Below, in pieces: positions 53,815 to 63,021 of a stretch of DNA of 64,000 nt. How positions within the stretch are numbered: position 1 is the first letter of the stretch; the number at the start of each line of letters is the position of its first letter. A model generated the notes under the pieces. It did no database searches. It was not told the DNA's origin and saw only the letters and a program-made list of their open reading frames with translations. This stretch comes from Frateuria aurantia DSM 6220 (GTDB lineage Bacteria; Pseudomonadota; Gammaproteobacteria; Xanthomonadales; Rhodanobacteraceae), in NCBI RefSeq assembly GCF_000242255.2, contig NC_017033.1, positions 3,483,110 to 3,547,109 on the forward strand. Reading direction: 5' to 3'. The position numbers were made by a program, and so were the translations under genes.

Positions 53815-54666
53815 TTATTCGCCGAAAGCCTCGCGCATGAATTCAGGCTGGGCCAGCGCGCCGCGGTGGACTTCGGCGTTGTAGTAGCGCGTGGTGAAGT
53901 TCTTGCTCATGGCGCCGCGCTCGCGGAAGTCCGCCAGATCCCCCCCCTTGCGGGCCATGGTGCAGCTCCACCAGCCGGTGGGATAGCAAGGTTGCGGGAA
54001 AGACAAGGTCCGCACCGCCGCGAAATTGGCGGTACGCATCGCCGCACGCATGGCCTTGATCAGCTCCAGATGGGCCAGCGGCGACTCGCTCTGCTGGACC
54101 AGGATGCCGCCATGCCGCAGTGCCTTGTAGCAGCTGGCGTAGAAGGCGGCATTGAACAGGCCTTCGGCCGGACCGACCGGATCGGTGGAGTCGACAATGA
54201 TCAGATCGATCGATTCCGGCTCGGCCTCGGCCATGTACTTGATGCCGTCGATAAACAGCAGCTCGGCACGCGGATCCCCGTTGGAATCGCACAGTTCAGG
54301 GAAATACTGCTCAGCCAGGCGGGTGACCCGCTCGTCGATCTCGACCTGGATCGCCTGCTCGACTTCTTCATGCTTGAGCACTTCGCGCAGGGTTCCGCAG
54401 TCACCGCCGCCGATGATGACCACGCGCTTGGCACGGGCATGAGTGAACAAGGCCGGGTGGGTCATCATCTCGTGATAGAGGAAATTGTCGCGCCCGGTCA
54501 GCATGACGCAGCCGTCGATCACCATCAGGTTGCCCCAATCGGTGGTCTGGTAGATCTCGATGGTCTGCCACGGTGTTTTTTCCGCGTGCAGCTGACGCTC
54601 GATGCGGAACCCGATGGAGGACCCGGACGCTTGATGGGCCTCGGTGTACCAGCTGGACTGCGACAT
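53815..54666 (-). CDS. speE: Spermidine synthase
   Basis: SpeE transfers an aminopropyl group from decarboxylated SAM to putrescine. The 283-residue protein has WYTEAHQASGSSIGFRIER, DGCVMLTGRDNFLYHEMMTH and the Gly-rich VVIIGGGDCGTLREVLKHE. The catalytic-loop segment IIVDSTDPVGPAEGLFNAAF follows, with the C-terminal YPTGWWSCTMARKG. The ATG at 54666 has AGGAA about eight bases upstream; the extension to 54774 is not conserved. It is divergent from speA across 269 bases, so the polyamine genes share a control region. Confidence 0.97.
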   Translation of the reverse strand: MSQSSWYTEAHQASGSSIGFRIERQLHAEKTPWQTIEIYQTTDWGNLMVIDGCVMLTGRDNFLYHEMMTHPALFTHARAKRVVIIGGGDCGTLREVLKHEEVEQAIQVEIDERVTRLAEQYFPELCDSNGDPRAELLFIDGIKYMAEAEPESIDLIIVDSTDPVGPAEGLFNAAFYASCYKALRHGGILVQQSESPLAHLELIKAMRAAMRTANFAAVRTLSFPQPCYPTGWWSCTMARKGGDLADFRERGAMSKNFTTRYYNAEVHRGALAQPEFMREAFGE

Positions 54667-54703
54667 GAAGTATTTCCTGAAGGTCAAAAGTCGAAAAGCA
54701 ATT

Positions 54704-54713
54704 GATAATGATA
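54704..54713. promoter_or_regulatory. Fur-box-like half site in the speE/speA gap
   Basis: GATAATGATA matches the first ten positions of the classical Fur consensus exactly, and the flanks read GCAATT before and GCAAAT after. The second half of the 19-bp consensus matches poorly. It lies 38 bases upstream of the speE ATG. It could instead include a TATCAT -10 element on the minus strand. Confidence 0.3.
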
Positions 54714-54935
54714 GCAAATCGGGCCCGTCTGGTGGCAGCGGCAACAGCTTCGCCGTCGCACCCCGCTCGCACATCCCGATCAGAGCCGATTACACTTGCA
54801 ATCCTGAGGCTCCAGTCGCACTGGAACGCCAAGACTCCGCCGTTGCCGTGGGTCCCTGCCCCCGGCAACGGCGCGGCCGCCACCGTTTCCATCGCAGCCT
54901 GGCCTGCGCGTGACCCGAGATTAAGTGAGATACCC

Positions 54936-56825
54936 ATGACCACTCGCTGGAGCATTGACGCCGCTCGTTACACCTACGCGGTTCCGCATTGGGGCGACGG
55001 CTATGTCGACATCAATGATGCGGGCGAAATCACGGTCCGCCCGCAAGGCGACCGCGGTCCCACGCTGCGTCTGCCGGAACTGGTCGAAGAGGCCCGGGCC
55101 CAGGGCCTGCGCCTGCCCTTGCTGGTGCGTTTTCCCGACATCCTGATCGATCGGCTGCGCCGGCTGCAGGCCGCCTTCATCAAGGCGACCCGGGAATGGG
55201 ATTATGCCGGCGGCTATACCGCCGTGTTCCCGATCAAGGTCAATCAGCAGCGCAGCGTCTCCGGCGAGCTGGCCGAGCGCGGCGGCCCCGGCTTTGGCCT
55301 GGAAGCCGGCTCCAAGCCCGAGCTGATGGCCGTGCTGGCGATGGCCCGACCGGGCAGTATCGTGATCTGCAACGGCTACAAGGATCGCGAGTACGTCCGC
55401 CTGGCCCTGATCGGCCTGAAGCTAGGCGTGAGGGTGCATATCGTCATCGAGAAGCCCTCCGAGCTGGACCACGTACTGGCCGAGGCCAGCGACCTGGGCA
55501 TCGAGCCGTTGCTGGGCGTGCGCGTCCGACTGGCCTCCATCGGTGCCGGCAAGTGGCAGAACACGGGCGGCGACAAGGGCAAATTCGGTCTGTCGCCCAG
55601 CCAGGTGCTGGATCTGATCGGCCGGCTGGACCAGGTCGGGCTGAAGCATACCCTGCGCCTGCAGCATTTCCACATGGGTTCGCAGATTTCCAATGTCCGC
55701 GATATTGCCTCCGGCATGCGCGAGGCCAGCCGCTATTACGTCGAGCTGTGCCGGCTGGGCGTGCCGCTGCAGATTGTCGACGTCGGTGGCGGCCTGGGCG
55801 TGGATTACGAGGGTTCGCGCTCGCGCAGCCACAACTCGATCAACTATTCGATCGAACAATACGCCGCAACCATCGTCCAGTCCCTCGCCGAAGCTTCCGC
55901 CGAGGCCGGCCTGCCTGCACCGCATATCGTTACCGAGGCCGGTCGGGCCATGACCGCCCACCATGCCGTGCTGGTGGTCAATGTCACCGAGGTCGAGCCC
56001 TGCCCGGCGGGTGCCGCGGAAACTCCGGCCGGAGATGAGGAGGAAGCGCCGGTGCTTCGCCGGCTGCGGGAAACCTATGCCGAGCTGGGCCAGCGCCCGC
56101 CGCTGGAGCTGTTCCACGAAGCGCAGCACCACCTGCAGGAGGGTCAGACCCTGTATGCCCTTGGCCAGCTCAGCCTGGCCGAACGTGCTCGTCTCGACGA
56201 CCTCTACTACGCCATCGCCAATGCGGTGCGTTCGCGGCTGTTGCCGGCCGAGCGCGCTCATCGCCAGGTCATGGACGAACTCGACGAAAAACTGGTCGAC
56301 AAGTATTTCGTCAATTTTTCGGTATTTGAATCGGTGCCTGATATCTGGGCGATCGAGCAGATCTTCCCGATCGCTCCGATCCACCGTCTGGATGAAGAGC
56401 CCACCCGCCGGGGCGTGATCGTCGACCTGACCTGCGACTCGGACGGACGCATCGACCACTATGTCGATGCCGAGGGCATTGACGTCAGTCTGCCCCTGCA
56501 CTCGCTGCGTCCTGCCGAACCCTACCGGCTGGGCATCTTCATGGTGGGTGCCTACCAAGAAACCCTGGGCGACATCCACAATCTGTTCGGTGATACCGAT
56601 GCCGTCAACGTCAAGGTCGACGGTGACGGCCACGTGTTCTCCCATCTGCGGCGCGGCGATACCACGGATCTGATGCTGGACTATGTCGGCTACGATCTCG
56701 ACCGCCTGCGTGAAGTCTACCGGCAGCGCATCGTCGAGGCCGGGCTGGCGGACAACGAAGCGACCCGGCTCTATCAGGATCTGGACCGTGGCCTGACCGG
56801 CTACACCTACCTGGCCGAAGCCTGA
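54936..56825 (+). CDS. speA: Biosynthetic arginine decarboxylase
   Basis: SpeA decarboxylates arginine to agmatine, the first step toward putrescine and then spermidine. The 629-residue PLP enzyme (fold III) shows the PLP-Lys segment YTAVFPIKVNQQRSV, GFGLEAGSKPELMAVLAM, LQHFHMGSQISNVRDI, VDVGGGLGVDYEGSRS and EAGRAMTAHHAVLVVN. The ATG at 54936 gives the conserved start WSIDAARYTYAVPHWGDGY. The longer frame to 54702 runs through the speE promoter region. It is divergent from speE. No speB (agmatinase) is in the window. Confidence 0.97.
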   Translation: MTTRWSIDAARYTYAVPHWGDGYVDINDAGEITVRPQGDRGPTLRLPELVEEARAQGLRLPLLVRFPDILIDRLRRLQAAFIKATREWDYAGGYTAVFPIKVNQQRSVSGELAERGGPGFGLEAGSKPELMAVLAMARPGSIVICNGYKDREYVRLALIGLKLGVRVHIVIEKPSELDHVLAEASDLGIEPLLGVRVRLASIGAGKWQNTGGDKGKFGLSPSQVLDLIGRLDQVGLKHTLRLQHFHMGSQISNVRDIASGMREASRYYVELCRLGVPLQIVDVGGGLGVDYEGSRSRSHNSINYSIEQYAATIVQSLAEASAEAGLPAPHIVTEAGRAMTAHHAVLVVNVTEVEPCPAGAAETPAGDEEEAPVLRRLRETYAELGQRPPLELFHEAQHHLQEGQTLYALGQLSLAERARLDDLYYAIANAVRSRLLPAERAHRQVMDELDEKLVDKYFVNFSVFESVPDIWAIEQIFPIAPIHRLDEEPTRRGVIVDLTCDSDGRIDHYVDAEGIDVSLPLHSLRPAEPYRLGIFMVGAYQETLGDIHNLFGDTDAVNVKVDGDGHVFSHLRRGDTTDLMLDYVGYDLDRLREVYRQRIVEAGLADNEATRLYQDLDRGLTGYTYLAEA

Positions 56826-57556
56826 GAGTCACCCCGTCTGATCAGCGTACATCGGCATGACGACTCCCGCGGGCCGGGGCCTCATGCCGGGCAAGTCCGC
56901 GCCCTTGGCTGATCAGGACATCGGACCGGAACAAGCCTAAAGAGACCTTCACCCAGGCCTCGATATCCAGCGAACCCTTGCCCCCCTTCCATGCGGGGAT
57001 CGCCAGTCGCCGATGCCCGCCTCCTTCGCGGGCACCTCTCAGACCAGCCGCTGACCGCCGGGATGATCCGTGCCGGCGGCATGTGTCGCCGCCCTGCCGA
57101 TGGCGGCCCGGACAAGGCATCCCATACGGAGGCATGTCCACCACTGTGCGCGATCAAAAGCAAGCACCCACTCCCCGCCATACATGAGTCATATTGACGC
57201 ATGCGCTGCAGGTTTGCTTCTATCGCGCATGTCCACTGCCCTGCCCGGCACCGCCACTTCCTAACTCCCTGTCATCAAAGGCCGTTTGCCGTGCCCCCGA
57301 CTTTCGATCCACCGTCGGGATCATGAAAATCAAGGCGTCTTTACGTCCATATCATGCAATGTCCTCTTCAAACACCCGCGGGTCCCGGCTGGACATATCT
57401 TCCGATTCAGGTATGTTGATGAAAACAAACAACTGATCAGTCTGCCACGTATCGATGGCCGAGACGATCTACGTCCATTCGCATTGATGGACGAAGGCAG
57501 TCACATGACTGCATTGCGGCGCATATGGGTGCCAGCATCCTGAAGCGGTCATCCAC
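56826..57556. other. 731-base intergenic stretch without an assignable gene
   Basis: Between speA and the first sugar transporter there is no gene I can support. The first half holds several hairpins (for example TGCCCGC-N7-GCGGGCA at 57014-57034). From about 57170 the base composition becomes clearly AT-richer than the rest of the window. A TTGACG hexamer lies at 57194 without a good -10 partner. A 16-bp palindrome is at 57497-57512. Short unrecognised frames exist on both strands (56842-57144 minus, 57286-57543 plus); their products match nothing I know. Confidence 0.6.
57497..57512. promoter_or_regulatory. Palindromic candidate operator before the first sugar transporter
   Basis: GCAGTCA-CA-TGACTGC is a perfect 7+7 inverted repeat 45 bases upstream of the ATG at 57557. 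Its size and place suit a dimeric repressor of the LacI or GntR kind. No regulator gene is adjacent. Confidence 0.45.
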
Positions 57557-59080
57557 ATGGATGTCGGCTCTTCTTCGAATATCTCTGACAATATCCAAAC
57601 GCATAGAGGTCCAAACGTTTTGAACAGCAGAGTCGAATCAATTTCATCACAGTCACCTGAAAACGAGGGCATGTCACCTGCCTCGTTCATGCGGGTCATT
57701 GCCGCCATATCAGCCATAGCTGGCGGCCTGTACGGCTACGATACCGGCATCATATCAGGCGCCCTGCTGCAGATATCCCGTGATTTCTCGCTGGGATCGA
57801 CCGGCTCGGAGCTGGTGGCTTCCGCCATTCTGATCGGTGCAGTCATCGGATCGCTCGCATGTACCCGGATGTCGGCCACGCTGGGACGGCGACGCACGAT
57901 CATGATCGTAGCCGCGATATACACCTTCGGCGTGATTGCCTGTTCGCTGTCACCCAATGCCTGGGCACTGGCCATTGCGCGCCTGATTCTCGGCTTTGCC
58001 GTTGGTGGCTCGACCCAGATCGTGCCGACCTATATCGCCGAACTGGCGCCTCCCGAAATGCGCGGCCGGCTGGTGACCTATTTCTGTGTGTCGATCGGAC
58101 TGGGCATTCTGGCCGCCGCCATCGTCGGCGTGGCCCTGCAGGATGTCTTCACCTGGCGCTGGATGATCGGCATTGCCGCCCTGCCTTCGCTGCTGCTGCT
58201 GCTGGGCATGACCCGGCTGCCCTTCAGCCCTCGCTGGCTGGTCGAGCAGGATCGTGTCCGCGAAGCTCGCGAGACCTTGCTTCAGGTCCGCGAGACGCCG
58301 CAGGAAGTGCGGGAAGAAATGGCCGACATCAAGGATGTGTTCGCCCGCAAGGCCGCCGCCGCCGATCACGGCTGGCGCGGACTGCTGCAACCCTGGGTCC
58401 GCCCGGCCCTGGTCGCCGGCCTGGGGGTCGCCGCGTTCACCCAGCTGACCGGCATCGAGATGATGATCTATTACACCCCGACCTTCCTGTCCAAGGCCGG
58501 CTTCGGTCATGGTGCCGCTCTGTACGCCGCGCTGGGCGTGGCCATCGTCTATCTGGTGATGACCTTCACCGGAAAGATGATCGTCGATCATGTAGGCCGT
58601 CGTCATCTGCCGATGTATACCCTGCCCTTTGCCGCGCTGGCCCTGTTCGGCATGGCCGCGGTGTTCCAGTGGAATCTGGGCGGCCATTACCATGGTGCCC
58701 TGGTGGTGACCTGCCTGCTGGTCTACATGTGCTTCAATTCCGTCGGGATCCAGGCCGTCGCCTGGCTGCTTGGTTCGGAAGTCTATCCCCTGAGCATCCG
58801 CGACAAGGCCACCGGCGCGCATTCGGCTACGCTGTGGGGTGCCAACGTGCTGTGCACCGCGACGGCCCTGACCATGGTCGACACCCTGGGTGTCGGTGGC
58901 GCGATGGTCGTCTATGGCCTGCTCAACGTGGTCGGCTTCATCTTCGTGGTGCGCTGCCTGCCGGAAACGGCCGGGCGCAGCCTGGAGCAGATCGAGCGCG
59001 CCCTCAAAGAGGGCACGTTCGACCCGAAACACATGAACAAGGTCCTGCGAGGCCCCGCCGCTGCACAGACCGGCACCTGA
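57557..59080 (+). CDS. MFS sugar/H+ symporter (sugar porter family), first tandem copy
   Basis: A 12-helix sugar-porter-family permease (XylE/GalP/AraE type) that probably imports a hexose or pentose with protons. Signatures are GGLYGYDTGIISGALLQIS in helix 1, LGRRRTIMIVAA, PTYIAELAPPEMRGRLVT after helix 4, LPFSPRWLVEQ, QLTGIEMMIYYTPTF in helix 7, and the C-terminal ETAGRSLEQIE. The start is uncertain: 57557 (ATG, 507 residues), 57620 (TTG with AGAGG ten bases upstream) or 57671 (ATG). The first 38 residues use AT-rich codons unlike the rest, which favours a later start. It is followed by a strong terminator and a paralogue. Confidence 0.92.
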   Translation: MDVGSSSNISDNIQTHRGPNVLNSRVESISSQSPENEGMSPASFMRVIAAISAIAGGLYGYDTGIISGALLQISRDFSLGSTGSELVASAILIGAVIGSLACTRMSATLGRRRTIMIVAAIYTFGVIACSLSPNAWALAIARLILGFAVGGSTQIVPTYIAELAPPEMRGRLVTYFCVSIGLGILAAAIVGVALQDVFTWRWMIGIAALPSLLLLLGMTRLPFSPRWLVEQDRVREARETLLQVRETPQEVREEMADIKDVFARKAAAADHGWRGLLQPWVRPALVAGLGVAAFTQLTGIEMMIYYTPTFLSKAGFGHGAALYAALGVAIVYLVMTFTGKMIVDHVGRRHLPMYTLPFAALALFGMAAVFQWNLGGHYHGALVVTCLLVYMCFNSVGIQAVAWLLGSEVYPLSIRDKATGAHSATLWGANVLCTATALTMVDTLGVGGAMVVYGLLNVVGFIFVVRCLPETAGRSLEQIERALKEGTFDPKHMNKVLRGPAAAQTGT

Positions 59081-59147
59081 ACGGACATCGCCCGGAGAAG
59101 GGGCCGCAACAGTCAAGCCAGCCACATCAGGCTTGATGATCCGCACC

Positions 59148-59176
59148 CAAGGGGGCCGGCCATGCCGGCCCCCTTG
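59148..59176 (+). terminator. Terminator after the first sugar transporter
   Basis: CAAGGGGGCCGGC and GCCGGCCCCCTTG form a perfect 13-bp stem around CAT. A weaker hairpin (TCAAGCC-N10-GGCTTGA, 59113-59136) comes just before it. Confidence 0.8.
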
Positions 59177-59185
59177 TCAGTTCGG

Positions 59186-59218
59186 GACTGGACCTGCCGC
59201 GCAGGTCCAGTCTATAAA
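59186..59218 (+). promoter_or_regulatory. Promoter overlapped by a 27-bp inverted repeat, second sugar transporter
   Basis: GACTGGACCTGC-CGC-GCAGGTCCAGTC (59186-59212) is a perfect 12+12 inverted repeat. It covers a possible -35 (TGGACC, 59189-59194) and abuts a good -10 (TATAAA, 59213-59218), spacer 18. An operator in this position would block RNA polymerase. Alternatively it is a second terminator for the upstream gene. The start codon is about 80 bases past the predicted transcript start. Confidence 0.5.
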
Positions 59219-59305
59219 TGTATGGCGATATGTAGGTGAACTCATCGGGTAACTGCTCATACGACGGACGATCAGGCATCGTCGCTTCAGAGGAGGTTTC
59301 GCGGT

Positions 59306-60718
59306 ATGGATTCGGATTCGCAGTACAAGTCACCCACGACATCATTGTCAGCCTCGGGCTACATGACCATGATCGCCTCGATCGCAGCGATTGCCGGCGG
59401 TCTCTACGGTTATGACACCGGCATCATTTCCGGGGCACTGGGTCAGATCTCTCATGACTTTTCGTTGTCCCATGTCGGCGAGGAACTGGTCACCGCCGCC
59501 ATTCTTGCCGGTGCCGTGATCGGCTCGCTGGTCTGTACCCAGCTCTCGGCAGGTATCGGGCGGCGCCGGACCATCATGGTGGTGGCATCGGTGTACGTGA
59601 TCGGGGTGCTGGCCGCGGCAGCATCGCCCAATGCCTGGTTGCTGGGCATCTCGCGACTCGTTCTCGGCTTTGCCGTCGGCGGCTGCACCCAGATCGTGCC
59701 GACCTATATTGCCGAACTGGCGCCGCCGGACAAGCGCGGACGTCTGGTCACCTATTTCAACGTATCGATCGGCGTCGGGATTCTGATCGCCGCATTGGTC
59801 GGTTTCGGACTGCAGGATCGCTGGAGCTGGCGGATCATGATCGGGGTCGCGGTCATTCCCTCGCTGGGTCTGCTGCTGGGCATGACCAAGCTGCCGTTTT
59901 CGCCGCGCTGGCTGGTGGAGCAGGACGAGATCGATGCCGCTCGCCAGGCCTTGATGCAAGTGCGCGAAACCCGCCAGGAGGTCCGCGAGGAGATCCGGGA
60001 TATCCAGTCCATACAGGCCGAGAAAGAGCAGGCGTCAGGCCTGGGCTGGGGCGGTCTTGCCCAGGCCTGGGTCCGCCCCGCCCTGATCGCCGGATTGGGC
60101 GTGGCCGCGTTCACCCAGTTGTCGGGCATCGAGATGATGATCTACTACACTCCGACATTTCTGTCCGATGCCGGCTTCGGCCATTCCGCCGCCCTGTTGG
60201 CCAATGTCGGTGTCGCGGTGGTGTATCTGACCATGACCTTCTGCGGCAAGCTGATCGTCGACCGCGTCGGTCGCCGGCATCTCGCGTTGTGGACAGCTCC
60301 CTTCGCCGCGCTTGCGCTGTTCGTGATGGGCGCGGTGTTCAAGTTCGATCTGGGCGGAGCCTGGCATGGCCAGCTGGTGGTGGCCTGCCTGCTGACCTAT
60401 ATGCTGTTCACCTCGATCGGCATCCAGGTCATCGGCTGGCTGATCGGCTCGGAAATCTATCCGCTGGGCATCCGCGACAAGGCCACCGGCCTGCATTCGG
60501 CCATGCTGTGGGGCTCCAACCTGTTGCTGACCGTGACGGCACTCAGCATGACCCACTGGCTGGGCGTGGGTGGTGCCATGGTGGTCTATGGCCTGCTCAA
60601 CGTGGCCGGTTTTCTGTTCGTGCTGCGACGGGTCCCCGAAACGGCCGGACGCAGTCTGGAAGATATCGAACAAGCCCTCAAGGATGGCAGCTTCCTGCCT
60701 GGCAGGCACAGGGGGTGA
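59306..60718 (+). CDS. MFS sugar/H+ symporter (sugar porter family), second tandem copy
   Basis: A paralogue of the preceding transporter with the same landmarks: GGLYGYDTGIISGALGQIS, IGRRRTIMVVAS, PTYIAELAPPDKRGRLVTYF, LPFSPRWLVEQDE, QLSGIEMMIYYTPTFLSDAG, IGSEIYPLGIRDKATGLHS and ETAGRSLEDIEQ. The 470 residues begin at an ATG with GAGGAGG about nine bases upstream, the clearest ribosome site of the pair. The gene has its own promoter candidate under a large inverted repeat, so the two copies are probably regulated differently. Substrate is unknown. Confidence 0.93.
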   Translation: MDSDSQYKSPTTSLSASGYMTMIASIAAIAGGLYGYDTGIISGALGQISHDFSLSHVGEELVTAAILAGAVIGSLVCTQLSAGIGRRRTIMVVASVYVIGVLAAAASPNAWLLGISRLVLGFAVGGCTQIVPTYIAELAPPDKRGRLVTYFNVSIGVGILIAALVGFGLQDRWSWRIMIGVAVIPSLGLLLGMTKLPFSPRWLVEQDEIDAARQALMQVRETRQEVREEIRDIQSIQAEKEQASGLGWGGLAQAWVRPALIAGLGVAAFTQLSGIEMMIYYTPTFLSDAGFGHSAALLANVGVAVVYLTMTFCGKLIVDRVGRRHLALWTAPFAALALFVMGAVFKFDLGGAWHGQLVVACLLTYMLFTSIGIQVIGWLIGSEIYPLGIRDKATGLHSAMLWGSNLLLTVTALSMTHWLGVGGAMVVYGLLNVAGFLFVLRRVPETAGRSLEDIEQALKDGSFLPGRHRG

Positions 60719-60725
60719 AATCAGA

Positions 60726-60747
60726 GGCGGCCCTGTTCGGGGCCGCC
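60726..60747. terminator. Bidirectional terminator after the second sugar transporter
   Basis: GGCGGCCC-TGTTCG-GGGCCGCC is a perfect 8-bp stem in the 34-base gap between two convergent genes. Confidence 0.7.
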
Positions 60748-60752
60748 CCCGG

Positions 60753-62957
60753 TCAGACCCGATGCGCGTGGCCGGGCGTATGGTCCAGCGCAGCGCCGCG
60801 ATCGGCCAGCATCACATGCAGCAGATGAATCATGCTGCGGATCCGGATGCAATTGGCATCATCGCTCTCCGGATACTCAGCCACCCAGGCCTGTTCGGCC
60901 TGCAGCAGCAGTGAATAGGCCAGCTCACGCTCGGGATCGCCCGGATGCTCGAACCAGGCGCCCAGCGCATCCACACCGCGCCGGACCCGTTCCACCAGCC
61001 CCGGCGGCCAGCTGCCCCGGCGCAGGTCATGCCGCAGATCCAGTGCGCAGCGACCCAGTCCATGCACGGTCTGGGCCCAGTCCAGAACATGCCGTGTCTG
61101 CCGCTTGGTCATCGCCGGATAGGCCAGCAAGGCATACAGCTGATCGCGGCTGCCACTCTCGAAAGCCGCCGTCAGACCCTCCAGCGGCGCACTGCAGGCA
61201 CGGACCGCATAACGACGCAGACCCAGCAACATGCGGCGCTGTTGCCATTGGCTGCTGGCCGGAATCAGCACCGCGAAACCCAGGGTCGCCATCGAAACCC
61301 CGAACAGATTGCCCAGTACCGTATTGATGAAATGCGCCATGTCGTAATGCATGGTGCCGGTCAGCGACATCGACGATGTCAGCATGATGTTGTAGCCGGC
61401 ACCCATCGCGGCATACTTCGGCTGGGTCAGCAGCCAGGCCCCCAGGGCCAGACAAGGGGCCATCACCACGCCCAGCATGGCAAAGCTGTCCAGCTCGGGC
61501 AGCAGCACGCTGTAGCAAAGGGCCGCTACCGGAAAGGCCAGCAGAAATCCACGCCAGACCAGCTTGAGAGCGGCTACCGGCTGCGGTGAAATCGCGAACA
61601 GACCACTCAGCATCAAGGCATAGATCATCGCCCCGATGCCCGAGTCCCATTCGGTCTGGATCCAGAACAAGGCGGTGACCAGCACGACCAGCATGGTGCG
61701 CAGGCCGGCGGCCAGACCCATCAGATTGTCACGATGATGATGAAAACTGTGACTGGCCGTGGCCTCGTCCGACTGGGTGGGCGGAATCGCCAGCAGGGGT
61801 ACGGAGCCACCCTTGAGATGTACCTGGGCTTCGGTATAACGCCACAGCTCCAGCAGCAGCTGGTCCAGCAGCTCGGCACAGATGTCATAATCCATGGCCG
61901 CCGACTCGCTGCTTGCACGCAGTTCGACTCGCTCCTCGATGACCTCGTCGAGCAGACGCCCGCGCATCTGCGCAAGCTGGTGCATCAGCTCCAGCAGGCC
62001 GGGCACATGGTCCGGTGCCGCCGACTCGGGCAGGATCTCGGCCAGCTCGCGATAGCGCACCCAGACCTTGCGGATCACCAGATCCAGCTCGAGGCCACGG
62101 GGACTGTCGGCGGCTACCGAGGCCCGTTCACGGTAGAGATGGGCCATCCAGCGATGCAATCGCTGCAGACCGGTACCCGACTCCATGAAACGCCAGTTGA
62201 GACGCAGCAAGACACTGTTGTGGGCCCGCAATTCGGGACTCTCGAAAATCGCCGAACTGCGCCGGTTCTCCAGAACCACGGCATCGCTGACGAAACCGCG
62301 GAAAGCCGAGTCCAGCTCCTTGTCCGAGGAATCTCCGATCAGGGCATGACGGCAGAAATTCACCATCCGCGCATATTGGGCATCCAGCTCGCGCAACATG
62401 ATGTCGCGCAACGGTTTGGGAAACAGGCCGTCGCTGATGAAGCCGGCACTGAGAATGCCCAGCATCACTTCGGACACGCGTGCCACCGCACGATCGAAGA
62501 CCTGGGTCGGATCATTCACGGCAGGCAGGCCGATGATGCAGGCGGTGTAGCCGGCCAGAACATAGGCATAGGCGGCAAAATTGCGATTTCGCTGGGCCTC
62601 GGCGACACAGACCCCCAGCCAGACCGACAGCCCCAGCAGAAACAGAACCCGTTCCTGCGGCACCAGCGCATACAAGCCCAGGGTGGCCAGCGCCCCGACC
62701 ACGGTACCGATCGCGCGGTAGAAACTCTTGGCCAGGACCAGACCGGACTGGGGATTGACCACCAGCAGCACGGTCAGCAAGGTGATCGAGGGATCGGGCA
62801 GGTCCAGGCGCATCGCCAGCCACAGGCCGACCAGACCGGCGGCGATCACCTTGACGATGAATGTCGCTGCCGAGCGATAAGCCGGTTCAGGCCACGCCGG
62901 TTGCAGCAGGCGGGCGGCTGCCTGCCACGAAGAAGGTATGATCTGAGGCATCGCCAT
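60753..62957 (-). CDS. FUSC-family inner-membrane protein (AaeB/YccS-like efflux)
   Basis: A fusaric-acid-resistance-type efflux permease, likely exporting aromatic acids. The 734-residue protein has two membrane blocks. The N-terminal block (about residues 28-175) includes VLLVVNPQSGLVLAKSFYRA and VGALATLGLYALVPQ. The second (about 420-560) includes LRTMLVVLVTALFWIQTEWD and ALMLSGLFAISPQPVAALKL. Soluble helical domains follow each. This is the double-FUSC plan of AaeB. It lies 64 bases downstream of an EmrB-type gene on the same strand, suggesting a joint efflux operon. The start could be either of two in-frame ATGs (62957 or 62951). Confidence 0.87.
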   Translation of the reverse strand: MAMPQIIPSSWQAAARLLQPAWPEPAYRSAATFIVKVIAAGLVGLWLAMRLDLPDPSITLLTVLLVVNPQSGLVLAKSFYRAIGTVVGALATLGLYALVPQERVLFLLGLSVWLGVCVAEAQRNRNFAAYAYVLAGYTACIIGLPAVNDPTQVFDRAVARVSEVMLGILSAGFISDGLFPKPLRDIMLRELDAQYARMVNFCRHALIGDSSDKELDSAFRGFVSDAVVLENRRSSAIFESPELRAHNSVLLRLNWRFMESGTGLQRLHRWMAHLYRERASVAADSPRGLELDLVIRKVWVRYRELAEILPESAAPDHVPGLLELMHQLAQMRGRLLDEVIEERVELRASSESAAMDYDICAELLDQLLLELWRYTEAQVHLKGGSVPLLAIPPTQSDEATASHSFHHHRDNLMGLAAGLRTMLVVLVTALFWIQTEWDSGIGAMIYALMLSGLFAISPQPVAALKLVWRGFLLAFPVAALCYSVLLPELDSFAMLGVVMAPCLALGAWLLTQPKYAAMGAGYNIMLTSSMSLTGTMHYDMAHFINTVLGNLFGVSMATLGFAVLIPASSQWQQRRMLLGLRRYAVRACSAPLEGLTAAFESGSRDQLYALLAYPAMTKRQTRHVLDWAQTVHGLGRCALDLRHDLRRGSWPPGLVERVRRGVDALGAWFEHPGDPERELAYSLLLQAEQAWVAEYPESDDANCIRIRSMIHLLHVMLADRGAALDHTPGHAHRV

Positions 62958-63021
62958 CGCCGCCGGCCGTCAATCCGGCCAGCTGGTTCATCCCGTCCAT
63001 CTCGTTGACCTCGCCCCCGCC

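Noticed and set aside
56842-57144. 100-codon minus-strand frame after speA
   Set aside because: Part of the product looks protein-like, but there is no recognised family, no good ribosome site and hairpins interrupt it.
57286-57543. 85-codon plus-strand frame before the first sugar transporter
   Set aside because: No recognised family and no ribosome site; its end overlaps a palindrome that is better read as an operator.
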